Assembly (NCBI RefSeq): GCF_021535135.1
Contig: NZ_CP091036.1
Span: 1,116,001-1,180,000, forward strand
DNA length: 64,000 nucleotides
Direction: 5' to 3'
DNA from: Antarcticibacterium sp. 1MA-6-2
GTDB taxonomy: Bacteria; Bacteroidota; Bacteroidia; Flavobacteriales; Flavobacteriaceae
The notes under the pieces were generated by a model. That model was not told the DNA's origin. It worked only from the letters and a program-made list of their open reading frames with translations, and did no database searches. The translations under genes and the position numbers were made by a program. Shown here in pieces: positions 18,163-26,257 of the stretch (position 1 is the stretch's first letter; every line of letters starts with the position of its first letter).

Positions 18163-18204
18163 ATAAAAATAAAAAACACTGAAAATCAATTGATTAACAG
18201 TGTT
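18163..18204 (-). terminator. Intrinsic terminator downstream of tRNA-Pro
   Basis: On the minus strand AACACTG (18204-18198) pairs with CAGTGTT (18181-18175) and is followed by a long T-rich run (18176-18163). It sits 26 bp beyond the tRNA 3' end and is duplicated at 13951-13986. It therefore belongs to the element end and replaces the original tRNA terminator. Confidence 0.65.
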
Positions 18205-18220
18205 ATATATCCACTTTTTA

Positions 18221-18237
18221 GGTGGTTCGTCGGGGTG
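18221..18237. repeat. Att core at the tRNA-Pro 3' end (right end of element 2)
   Basis: GGTGGTTCGTCGGGGTG, identical to 14003-14019. The right half (18230-18237) is the acceptor stem and discriminator of tRNA-Pro, so integration restores a functional tRNA 3' end. Confidence 0.85.
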
Positions 18238-18304
18238 GCAGGATTCGAACCTGCGGCCTCCTGCTCCCAAAGCAGGCGCGATAACCGGGCTACGCTACAC
18301 CCCG
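18230..18304 (-). tRNA. tRNA-Pro (anticodon TGG)
   Basis: On the minus strand the 5' acceptor strand CGGGGTG (18304-18298) pairs with CACCCCG (18237-18231). The D arm is AGCGTAGCCCGGTTATCGCGCC, the anticodon arm CCTGC-TTTGGGA-GCAGG gives anticodon TGG, and the T arm GCAGGTTCGAATCCTGC is perfect. Discriminator A; CCA is not encoded (next bases CGA), normal for Bacteroidetes. It serves as the integration site for the elements to its left. Confidence 0.97.
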
Positions 18305-18560
18305 AGAACAGCTTGCGTTGTAAATCTCAATAAGTCAAATTTTAAATTCCAACTTTAAATCTGAAACTTTGAACTTTAAGTCTTGAACCAACTTAGCGGC
18401 TGCAAATATATATTATTTCATCTAATTCCTGTCACAAACTAATTTTTTCTGTTTCTTTTTTTTTATTCGTTTAAAAGAGGAACTATTTGTCCCCCTCCTA
18501 CCAGTCATTTCTCCTTCATAAGCAGAAAATTTATAAAAAATAAATTCAGGTTTTCAAATT

Positions 18561-19310
18561 TTAGGGCTTTATTTTCTGATAAATTAGTTGTACAGAGGGG
18601 TCTGGGTTATTATAATGATTAGCATCTATGGTAATTGTGGAATTCCCGCCGATTTGAACCTGGCCCGATTCTACTTTGGAATTCCAAAGCTCTATTCTTG
18701 AATTGTTTTGAATTTCTCCCGCCACGTGTTTTATTGAAATTACTGAATGGGAATAAATTGAAGAATCATATTTCAAATCAACCAGGAGACTATCAATAAC
18801 TTTCAAATTTGTACCATTTCCTGAAAAATGAAACGACGCATTCATGCCTTTAAGTTCCAAACCTTTTAAACTGTCCAAAGTGCTGTATAAATTTATACTC
18901 ATTGTGTCAACGATAATTTTAGTTTTTGATTCAACCAACTCCATTTTAAATTGATTGCAAAGACCGGGTTTGTTCATTCGGTCAATAATAAGCGTATCTC
19001 CAGATACATGGTATTCAAGCTCTGGTAATTCTATTTCACTTTCTGCAAATACTGAAAAGGTATTGCTGGCCTGTGCGCTGAATGTAATATTGCCGACCTG
19101 ACTGATTTTTTTTATTTTTAAGATCTTGAATGACGGAAGAGGAATGTCTTTTCGGAAATTGGAAGAACAACCTACCTGTAACTCCTGAGAGTTAGGATCA
19201 AAAAACCTTTCCTTTTTCTCACCCCTGAAGCGGATTTCCGCAGCAATCCCGAATATATAAGCTATGAATAAAATGCAGAACGCTGTGAGTATGATATTGC
19301 TGGTTTTCAT
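18561..19310 (-). CDS. Membrane-anchored or exported protein, DUF2807-like
   Basis: The 249-residue protein starts with one hydrophobic segment (IILTAFCILFIAYIFGIAAEI), then a single-Cys region and a repeat-rich beta-structured tail (alternating short hydrophobic strands with GNxT/GGNSTI motifs) like the putative auto-transporter-adhesin head domains (DUF2807). It is the last gene of a minus-strand run ABC ATPase - membrane protein - GntR regulator - this gene, 17 bp after the regulator. It may be the envelope partner of that transporter; the exact role is unknown. Confidence 0.6.
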   Translation of the reverse strand: MKTSNIILTAFCILFIAYIFGIAAEIRFRGEKKERFFDPNSQELQVGCSSNFRKDIPLPSFKILKIKKISQVGNITFSAQASNTFSVFAESEIELPELEYHVSGDTLIIDRMNKPGLCNQFKMELVESKTKIIVDTMSINLYSTLDSLKGLELKGMNASFHFSGNGTNLKVIDSLLVDLKYDSSIYSHSVISIKHVAGEIQNNSRIELWNSKVESGQVQIGGNSTITIDANHYNNPDPSVQLIYQKIKP

Positions 19311-19327
19311 ATTTTAATAATTCTAAA

Positions 19328-19678
19328 TTAGAGGTCTAAGTGTTTCTTAAGTTCTTCCTGGGTAATACCTAATTGGGAAGCTTCTTTAATGAATTGAGGT
19401 AAAATCTTTTCAAAAAAGTTAATTTTCCTTTCTTTGATAATGCATTCAGGAGCTATAGAAGTAACGAAATAACCAATCCCCCTTTTATTCTCAATTATTC
19501 CTTTTGATTGTAACTCAGTATAAGTTCTCATAATAGTATTGGGATTTACACCTACTTCTGCCGCAAGTTCACGCACAGAGGGTATCTTTTCACCGGGTTT
19601 ATATTCTTCATTGATAATTTTATCCGATAGATTATCAGCAATTTGAATATAAATACTTTGATTGTTTTCAAATTCCAT
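19328..19678 (-). CDS. GntR-family transcriptional regulator (YtrA-like)
   Basis: The 116-residue protein is a short GntR regulator: an N-terminal winged helix with IYIQIADNLSDKIINEEY, PGEKIPSVRELAAEVGVN and PNTIMRTYTELQSKGII, then a GIGYFV wing and only a brief C-terminal helix, as in the YtrA subfamily that controls ABC transporter operons. It starts immediately after the membrane protein gene, so it probably regulates its own operon. The inducer is unknown. Confidence 0.88.
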   Translation of the reverse strand: MEFENNQSIYIQIADNLSDKIINEEYKPGEKIPSVRELAAEVGVNPNTIMRTYTELQSKGIIENKRGIGYFVTSIAPECIIKERKINFFEKILPQFIKEASQLGITQEELKKHLDL

Positions 19679-19679
19679 C

Positions 19680-20522
19680 TTACACCTCCTTTTCCCTTAA
19701 TTTTAAATATGTTACTACACCAAGGACAAGTCCCCAGCACAAAATCCAAATGCTAAAAAAATTTATAAGTTTTTGCTGGTCCACACCACCAGTACCAAAA
19801 GGTGTTAAATAACTTTGATGGGATGACAAACTATACTGGCCCCATTCCAATTCGCTTATAAGCCAAAAGAACATCCATAAACAGAGTCCAAAATATACTG
19901 CCAAACCCAGTAAGGTTTTTAGCATTGCATATTTTTTAAAGGAAGCAGCCCCTAGGAAAAACGCCATCGCCAGGGAAAAACTTATGGAAGCAACCAGTTT
20001 CCAGTAAGGACGTTCTTCAATAATTATTTTTACTCCATCCTTATACATGAATTCCTCTGAAAATAGAAATTCACTGTTGATTTTATCCAGAAGATCAAAA
20101 GGTAAAAAGCCATCCTTAAAAATAGATATTAAGGAAGAACTAAGTTCATAGGCAATTAAGTACAGTATTGGAAATGCCAATAAGTATAATAGAGGATAGA
20201 AAATAAATTCCACTAAATATTTTTCAAACGTAGTCCCCGGAGTCATTAGGTAAGTCTGAGCCCTTTCCTTATTACGAAATGGGGAAAAAGCCGAGCTAAT
20301 GTAAAAACCTCCCAGGAAGGCGTAGCCAAAGATTAACATAATCAAAAATTCATTGTTACTACTTTGGTTGTTTCCATTAAGAAATTGCAGAAAGGCAATC
20401 ACCAGAAAAGAAATCCCAAAACCTACAACCAAACCTAATAAAAGGGCCATGTAATTGTGAAAAATATGTTGCCTAAGAAGACTGAAAAACCGTTTACCAC
20501 TGAATAGAGAACCTTGTTTCAT
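19680..20522 (-). CDS. ABC transporter membrane subunit (ABC-2-like)
   Basis: The 280-residue protein has about six hydrophobic helices (for example FHNYMALLLGLVVGFGISFLV near 20, LIMLIFGYAFLGGFYI near 60, FIFYPLLYLLAFPILYLIAY near 108, and others near 180, 210 and 258), the pattern of ABC-2-type permeases in bacteriocin or antibiotic-responsive systems. Its gene lies 2 bp after the ATPase gene and 1 bp before the GntR regulator. With the ATPase it should form an exporter; the substrate is unknown. Confidence 0.75.
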   Translation of the reverse strand: MKQGSLFSGKRFFSLLRQHIFHNYMALLLGLVVGFGISFLVIAFLQFLNGNNQSSNNEFLIMLIFGYAFLGGFYISSAFSPFRNKERAQTYLMTPGTTFEKYLVEFIFYPLLYLLAFPILYLIAYELSSSLISIFKDGFLPFDLLDKINSEFLFSEEFMYKDGVKIIIEERPYWKLVASISFSLAMAFFLGAASFKKYAMLKTLLGLAVYFGLCLWMFFWLISELEWGQYSLSSHQSYLTPFGTGGVDQQKLINFFSIWILCWGLVLGVVTYLKLREKEV

Positions 20523-20524
20523 AA

Positions 20525-21339
20525 TTAATTTAATTTTATGCCTTTAGTAGTGGCGTTAAACAAGAGCTCCATATCTACCTGTGAACTTTTACCTGCACCC
20601 GGCAAAATTACCCGATAACCACCCGGGCTTGTTTCATGGTAAAGGACGTCATATGAATTTAGGTCTGGCACAGTGGTAAATCGAAACTTATCTGAAATAT
20701 TCATAATCTTCTCGTCTAAAATGATTTCACCATTGTTCAAGACCATAATACGATCAATAAGGTTTTCTACGTCTTTAATTTGGTGGGTGGAGATTAAAAC
20801 CAATTGATCATCAGTCAAAGTTCCTGCCAGCACCTTTCTAAAAATAGTTTTTGAAGGAATGTCAAGTCCGTTGGTTGGTTCATCAAGTATTAATAGCTTA
20901 CATTTAGTTGCCAGGGAAAAGGAGATCAAAAACTTCTTTTTTTGACCGTAAGACATTTTTTCCAACCTAGGTTTTCCACTGGTATTTCAAATTCCTGTAA
21001 TTGATATTTCATCAATTCGTGATCAAAATGAGGATAGAACCCGGCATTTGCTTTAATATAATTTTTTACAGAAGTATTGGGAAGGTAAAATTCCTCCGGA
21101 AGGTAGGATACCATCTCCAAAAAGTCAGGCAGTCGTTTTTTTGGTTGATAACCCAGCACTTCAATTTCCCCTTTTTTAGGGAAGAGCATTCCGGCTATTA
21201 ATTTCAACAAGCTCGTTTTCCCGGCACCATTCTTTCCCAGGAGACCCGTGATACTTCCCGGTTCTAAGTTGAGGGAGAGATTTTGAAATAATCTTGCACG
21301 TTTTAAATGTGAGAATTCTAAAGACCGAATAGTAATCAT
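20525..21339 (-). CDS. ABC transporter ATP-binding protein (frame broken at an RCCGGY-type site)
   Basis: The first part has Walker A GKNGAGKTSLL near residue 36; the second part has the signature MSYGQKKKF, Walker B LLILDEPTNGLD and the H-loop STHQ. The frames meet at 20965-20972, where the plus strand reads ACCTAGGT. Restoring ACCGGT gives PVENRLEKMSYGQ and one ORF of about 270 residues. The gene should therefore be intact. It is the first gene of the operon with the membrane subunit and GntR regulator, which resembles the B. subtilis ytr arrangement. Confidence 0.88.
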
Positions 21340-21582
21340 AAAATTTGTTTACTGTGTTACTTCACTAATACAGTTCAAGGATAATTCTTTTTTTAATGTT
21401 TGCTAATATTTTATTATTTTTTCCCACTTATGTAGTACAGAAACATCCAGGATTTGTTTTTTATAGTTTCAACTAATAGTTTTTCTAATCACTTCCCCTA
21501 GTTAGAAACAAAAAATTCCATTAACAAGGTTTTAAAACAAGCTTTTCAATTTTTACTTAACTTGTGGCTAAATAAAATTGTA

Positions 21583-22716
21583 ATGAAATCGACCTTATTA
21601 TTAATGTTTAGCGCTGCTATAGTTTCAGTTACAGCCTGCGCTCAAAAGGACACAAATATTCAAAAACCCGAAACTGCTATAGATCATGAAATGGTGGTAG
21701 AAGGCCTGGAGATCCCGTGGGGTATGGCTTTTCTGCCTGATGGAAGTATTCTTATTACTGAAAAAAGCGGAGAAATTATTAAATTCAAAAACGGACAAAA
21801 ACAGACGATTACCGGGGGACCGGAAGTTTATAACCGCGGTCAGGGCGGATTACTGGACATAGTATTACATCCCGATTATGAAAATAATGGATGGATCTAT
21901 ATGACTTATGCTTCTTCGGAAGGAGAAGGGGAAGGCGGAAATACCGCTGTTATGAGAGCAAAACTGGACGGCGCCCAGTTTACTAATCAGGAGGTGCTAT
22001 ATAAAGCTACTCCAAATACCACCCGTGGACAGCACTTTGGCTCCCGAATGGTTTTTGACAGGGAGGGTTACCTCTATTTCTCGATTGGTGACAGAGGAGG
22101 AACAAATGAAAATCCGCAGGACATTACCCGGGATGGAGGAAAAGTTTATCGTATCAATGACGACGGCAGTATTCCACAGGATAATCCTTTTGTGGGAGAA
22201 CCAAATGCAAAAGAAGCTATCTATAGCTATGGACATAGGAATCCGCAGGGAATGATCCTACATCCTGAAACCGGGGAAGTTTGGGTACACGAACATGGTC
22301 CACAGGGAGGAGACGAAATAAATATCGTAAAAAAAGGTAAAAATTATGGCTGGGCCGAAGTTACCTACGGAGAAAACTATGGAGGTGGCGCAATATCTGA
22401 TCTTACCACAAGAGAAGATGTTGAAGACCCTGTTCATTACTGGATCCCTTCAATAGCACCCAGTGGGATGGCTTTTGTAACATCAGATAAATATCCTTCA
22501 TTAAAAGGTAATCTGTTAGTGGGCTCCCTAAAATTTCAATACCTGGAGCACGATGTTTTGGATGGCGAAGAAGTTGTAAGAAGAGAAAAACTTCTGGAAG
22601 AAATAGGCCGGGTACGCGATGTTGTACAGGCACCAGATGGCAACATTTATATTTCTGTAGAGGGAAAGGGAATCGCCAGATTAATAGAGAAGGAAATCGA
22701 AAAAACTGAAGAATGA
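21583..22716 (+). CDS. PQQ-dependent aldose sugar dehydrogenase (YliI/Asd family), lipoprotein
   Basis: From the ATG at 21583 the protein has about 377 residues and a lipoprotein-like signal ending VTACAQKD. The body is a beta-propeller of the soluble glucose dehydrogenase family: GLEIPWGMAFLPDGSILITE, GGLLDIVLHPDYE, HRNPQGMILHP (PQQ-binding His), EHGPQGGDEIN and WIPSIAPSGMAF. It oxidises aldose sugars in the periplasm using PQQ. The next gene, overlapping by 4 bp, is a cytochrome c, the likely electron acceptor. A TTG start at 21562 is possible but adds residues before the signal. Confidence 0.9.
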   Translation: MKSTLLLMFSAAIVSVTACAQKDTNIQKPETAIDHEMVVEGLEIPWGMAFLPDGSILITEKSGEIIKFKNGQKQTITGGPEVYNRGQGGLLDIVLHPDYENNGWIYMTYASSEGEGEGGNTAVMRAKLDGAQFTNQEVLYKATPNTTRGQHFGSRMVFDREGYLYFSIGDRGGTNENPQDITRDGGKVYRINDDGSIPQDNPFVGEPNAKEAIYSYGHRNPQGMILHPETGEVWVHEHGPQGGDEINIVKKGKNYGWAEVTYGENYGGGAISDLTTREDVEDPVHYWIPSIAPSGMAFVTSDKYPSLKGNLLVGSLKFQYLEHDVLDGEEVVRREKLLEEIGRVRDVVQAPDGNIYISVEGKGIARLIEKEIEKTEE

Positions 22717-23171
22717 AAATAGTTTTAAAGATATTCTTAATTGCAGCTTTACTTAGTTGTAAATCCAATAAAGAAGAAAAACAGGAAGACGACCTTTATA
22801 TAATGGCAGGCCAGGAACAGGCCCAGGCAAACCCGGTGCAACAAAGCGAGAGCTATAAACGGGGTAAGGAAGTTTACAACGATTTTTGTGTTACCTGTCA
22901 CCTTGCCAATGGAAAAGGAATTTCCGGGGCTTTTCCACCCCTGGATGGATCTAACTGGCTTACGAAGAAAAGAACCGAAAGTATAAGTGCCGTTAAGCAC
23001 GGCCTGAAAGGACCAATAGAAGTGAACGGTGAAGAGTACAACAGTGTTATGGTAGATCTTGGACTCACTGATGAGGAAGTAGCTGATGTTATGAACTATA
23101 TCAACAACTCCTGGAGTAATAGAATTGAAGAACCCGTGACTGTGGAAGAAGTTGCAAAAGTTGAAAAGTAA
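22713..23171 (+). CDS. Class I cytochrome c lipoprotein
   Basis: The 152-residue protein has a lipoprotein signal (IAALLSC, Cys about 16), one haem c motif CVTCH (near residue 54) and the distal Met region (YNSVMVDLGLTDEEV), ending in an acidic Val/Glu-rich tail. It overlaps the sugar dehydrogenase gene by 4 bp (ATGA), so the two are translationally coupled; it most likely carries electrons from PQQH2 to the respiratory chain. The ACTTAGT word inside it at 22748 is a natural Leu-Ser codon pair, not one of the damaged sites. Confidence 0.9.
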   Translation: MKIVLKIFLIAALLSCKSNKEEKQEDDLYIMAGQEQAQANPVQQSESYKRGKEVYNDFCVTCHLANGKGISGAFPPLDGSNWLTKKRTESISAVKHGLKGPIEVNGEEYNSVMVDLGLTDEEVADVMNYINNSWSNRIEEPVTVEEVAKVEK

Positions 23172-23223
23172 TTTTTTTCTTTAGTCGCAATACAAAAAGA
23201 GTTTTTTTATCATTACCACCATT

Positions 23224-23670
23224 ACGTCAAGCTGAACTTGTTTCAGCTTCTAGCCTGCATTAAAACTTGCACATGTTATATCCTGAAATAAATTCAGGAT
23301 GACGTAGCTAAAATTACAATAAACTCAACCCGGCGTCAAGCTGAACTTGTTTCAGCTTCTAACATGCATTAAAACTTGCACACGCTAGATCCTGAAATAA
23401 ATTCAGGATGACGTAACGACAACTATCTTCTGAAATAAAATTCAGGATGACGGCGATCAAATTACATTAAACTCAACCCAACGTCAAGCTGAACTTGTTT
23501 CAGCTTCTAACGGCATTAAAACTTGCACATGCTATATCCTGAAATATATTCAGGATGACGTAGCTAAAATTACACTAAACTCAACCCAGCGTCAAGCTGA
23601 ACTTGTTTTTGCTTCTAACCTGCATTAAAACTTGCACATGTTGTATCCTGAAATAAATTCAGGATGACGT
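23224..23670. repeat. Four-unit array of an interspersed palindromic repeat
   Basis: Units begin with CGTCAAGCTGAAC at 23225, 23334, 23482 and 23590. Each holds a small palindrome (GCTGAACTTGTTTCAGC), a spacer with AACTTGCACATG, a second palindrome (TCCTGAAATAAATTCAGGA) and GATGACG. Unit length is 108-109 bp; the second unit carries an extra copy of the TTCAGGATGACG end (39 bp). A related inverted single copy lies at 58714-58790. This is a REP-like family common between Flavobacteria genes; no ORF is present. Confidence 0.85.
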
Positions 23671-23781
23671 CGAGAAAATTTTCCTTTCCATTTTTAAACC
23701 TTTCTATTTTCTTAGACTTTCACGTTGCGACACATCAGGGTTTATCAGGATTAATTAACTTTGGCAAAAAAAATATTTGCT

Positions 23782-24390
23782 ATGCTCATTATAGGAATTG
23801 CCGGAGGAACGGGAAGCGGAAAAACCACGGTTGTAAGTCAGATCATTGAAGAATTAAAAAATGAAGAAGTCGATGTGATCTCCCAGGATTCCTATTATCA
23901 GGACACCAGCCATTTAAGTTTTGAAGATCGAAAAAAGATCAATTTTGATCACCCTAAATCAATAGACTTTGAATTACTCCTTTCTCATCTTGAGGAGCTT
24001 AAAGCAGGCAACACTATTCAGGAACCCATATATTCTTTTACAGAACACAATCGCACAGGGGAAACCAGGACGATTCATCCTCGGAAGGTTTTAATTGTGG
24101 AAGGAATCCTTATTCTCACCCACACCGAAGTTAGGAACATGTTTGATATTAAGATCTATGTACATGCCGATAGTGATGAGCGGTTAATCAGGAGGTTAAA
24201 GAGAGATATCAACGACCGGGGGCGTGACCTGGATGAAGTTTTGTGGAGATACCAAACCACTCTTAAACCTATGCACCAGCAGTTTATTGAACCAACCAAA
24301 GAATTTGCAGATATTATTATTCCAACTAACAAGTACAATACCGTTGCTGTTGATATTGTGCAAACAATTATAAAAGACAGGTTAGGATAA
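23782..24390 (+). CDS. udk: Uridine kinase
   Basis: It phosphorylates uridine and cytidine to UMP/CMP in pyrimidine salvage. The ATG at 23782 gives MLIIGIAGGTGSGKTTVV with the P-loop at the very start, as in the family; the frame is open to a TTG at 23761 but that would add a non-homologous stretch. Further family motifs are QDSYYQD, FDHPKSIDFELL, RKVLIVEGILIL, RLIRRLKRDINDRGRD and the C-terminal FADIIIPTNKYN. Length about 202 is normal. It is followed by the FtsB-like gene 94 bp downstream. Confidence 0.95.
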   Translation: MLIIGIAGGTGSGKTTVVSQIIEELKNEEVDVISQDSYYQDTSHLSFEDRKKINFDHPKSIDFELLLSHLEELKAGNTIQEPIYSFTEHNRTGETRTIHPRKVLIVEGILILTHTEVRNMFDIKIYVHADSDERLIRRLKRDINDRGRDLDEVLWRYQTTLKPMHQQFIEPTKEFADIIIPTNKYNTVAVDIVQTIIKDRLG

Positions 24391-24484
24391 TTTACTAATT
24401 TTAAGCTATCTTGAAAACGTCTAAAAACCGTTCAAAGAGCTACAAATTTCTATATTCTCCCAGTTAAAACTATATTGTTAGCAA

Positions 24485-24799
24485 ATGAAATTGAAAGATA
24501 TTCGTACTAAAAGATGGTTCAGGATACTAAGCAACCGCTATGTTCTTGTATTGATCATTTTTGCATTCTGGATGTTTTTTCTGGATAGTAATTCCTGGCT
24601 TATTCACCATGAGCTGGACCAGGAGATAAATGAGCTGGAGACCAACAAAAAATATTATCAAAAAGAAATTGCAAAAGATAAGACGGTGATAGAGAAACTG
24701 AATGATTCTTTTGAACTTGAGAGTTATGCGCGCCAGAATTATTATATGAAAAGGCCAGATGAAGATATATTTATAATAGAATATGATACCATAGATTAA
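24485..24799 (+). CDS. FtsB/DivIC-family septum formation protein
   Basis: The 104-residue protein has a short cytoplasmic N-terminus, one membrane helix (YVLVLIIFAFWMFFLDS, about 19-35), a coiled coil (ELDQEINELETNKKYYQKEIAKD...) and the typical end SYARQNYYMKRPDEDIFII. This matches FtsB/DivIC, which bridges FtsL and FtsQ in the divisome. The udk - ftsB-like - methylmalonyl-CoA mutase order is common in Flavobacteriaceae. Start ATG at 24485. Confidence 0.9.
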   Translation: MKLKDIRTKRWFRILSNRYVLVLIIFAFWMFFLDSNSWLIHHELDQEINELETNKKYYQKEIAKDKTVIEKLNDSFELESYARQNYYMKRPDEDIFIIEYDTID

Positions 24800-24835
24800 C
24801 TCTCTTTTCCTAATTCATAAGTTAAACAACGTAAA

Positions 24836-26209
24836 ATGAGCCAGCCTTTATTTGAGGAATTTGAAGAAATATCTGCAAAGCAATGGAAACAAAAAATCCA
24901 GTTTGATCTAAAGGGAGCCGACTATAATAAGGAATTGATCTACAAGAGTCGTGACGGTATCAATATCAAACCCTTTTATAATTCTGAAGATATTAAAGAA
25001 CCTGCCCGGGTTCCTTCCCCTCAACACTGGGAAATCTGCGAGAAGATCTATGTGGCTTCTGAAGAAATAAGTAATCACCGTGCAAAAGAAGTTCTGAAGA
25101 AAGGAGCTGAAAGTCTTTGGTTCGTCATCCCTTCTGATGAGACAAGAATTGAAAAATTACTCAAAAATATTCCGGTTGATCAGGTAAAATTATATTTCAG
25201 CTTCTTATTTCTTTCTGAAGAATACATCAAAAAACTGGCAGATTTTCTTCCGGAGAAATCTACCGGAGTGCATTTAAATTTAGATATTATCGGAAATCTT
25301 GCGAAAACCGGGAACTGGTATGCGAATATGCAACAGGATCACCAGGTTTTGGAGAAGATCATCGGTAATTCAGAGAAATTTGAATCTGTTTTAAGTATAG
25401 ATTCAACCCTTTATCAAAACGCGGGGGCAACAATTCCGCAGGAGTTGGCATACAGTTTAGCTCACGCCAATGAATATTGTAACCACTTCAGCAATAAAGA
25501 AATTTCAACTAACTTAAAATTTCAGTTTTTGGTTTCAACAGGAGCCAATTACTTTTTCGAAATTGCCAAGGTACGGGCACTGCGCCTATTGTTCAGCAGT
25601 CTGGCTTCCGAATATAATTTGAACGACTCTTGTTTTATTCTCGCGCAACCTACAAAACGGGATAAGACTTTGTATGACTACAACGTAAATCTTCTGCGTA
25701 CTACAATGCAGAGTATGAGTGCTGTTTTAGGTGGGGCTGATGCTGTATACAACTCTCCCTATGATGCTATTTATCATAAGAATAACGAGTTTGGAGACAG
25801 GATTGCGAGAAATCAATTACTCGTTCTAAAAAATGAAAGCTACCTCGATAAAGTCTCTAATGCTGCGGAAGGAGCTTACTATATTGAAAGCCTGACGACT
25901 CAATTTGCTGAAAAAGCTCTCGAAATATTTAAAGAAATAGAAAAAGGTGGTGGTTTCCTGAAGCAATTACAGGAAGGTGTTATACAGCGGAAAATTGAAG
26001 AAAGCGTGCAAAAGGAACAGGAGCAATTTGACAAAGGAGAACTTGTTCTCATTGGCACAAACAAATACCCCAATCCTGCAGACAAGATGAAGGGAGAATT
26101 GGAATTATTTCCTTTTCTGAAAAACAAGCCACGAAAGACATTAATTCAGCCCATCCTGGAACGAAGGTTAGCTGAAAAGTATGAGCAGGAAAGGCTTGAA
26201 AAAGAATAA
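24836..26209 (+). CDS. mutA: Methylmalonyl-CoA mutase, small (non-catalytic) subunit
   Basis: The 457-residue protein has the MCM fold without a B12-binding tail: KQWKQKIQFDLKGADYNKEL, GGADAVYNSPYDAIYHKNN, GDRIARNQLLVLKNESYLDKV, AEGAYYIESLTTQFAEKAL. It pairs with the large subunit encoded 48 bp downstream to interconvert methylmalonyl-CoA and succinyl-CoA. The gene is unbroken. Length is typical of the truncated Bacteroidetes alpha-like partner. Confidence 0.92.
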   Translation: MSQPLFEEFEEISAKQWKQKIQFDLKGADYNKELIYKSRDGINIKPFYNSEDIKEPARVPSPQHWEICEKIYVASEEISNHRAKEVLKKGAESLWFVIPSDETRIEKLLKNIPVDQVKLYFSFLFLSEEYIKKLADFLPEKSTGVHLNLDIIGNLAKTGNWYANMQQDHQVLEKIIGNSEKFESVLSIDSTLYQNAGATIPQELAYSLAHANEYCNHFSNKEISTNLKFQFLVSTGANYFFEIAKVRALRLLFSSLASEYNLNDSCFILAQPTKRDKTLYDYNVNLLRTTMQSMSAVLGGADAVYNSPYDAIYHKNNEFGDRIARNQLLVLKNESYLDKVSNAAEGAYYIESLTTQFAEKALEIFKEIEKGGGFLKQLQEGVIQRKIEESVQKEQEQFDKGELVLIGTNKYPNPADKMKGELELFPFLKNKPRKTLIQPILERRLAEKYEQERLEKE

Positions 26210-26257
26210 AAAATAAAAGATAATTTAGCTGAAGTTGATTTAGCAGAAGAATATAAT

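Noticed and set aside
22748-22754. ACTTAGT in the cytochrome c gene as another damaged RCCGGY
   Set aside because: It encodes Leu-Ser of a normal lipobox (LLSC) in an unbroken frame, so it is natural sequence.
23224-23670. CRISPR array
   Set aside because: Repeat units are about 109 bp and nearly identical throughout, with no unique spacers of 30-40 bp and no cas genes; they are palindromic interspersed repeats.
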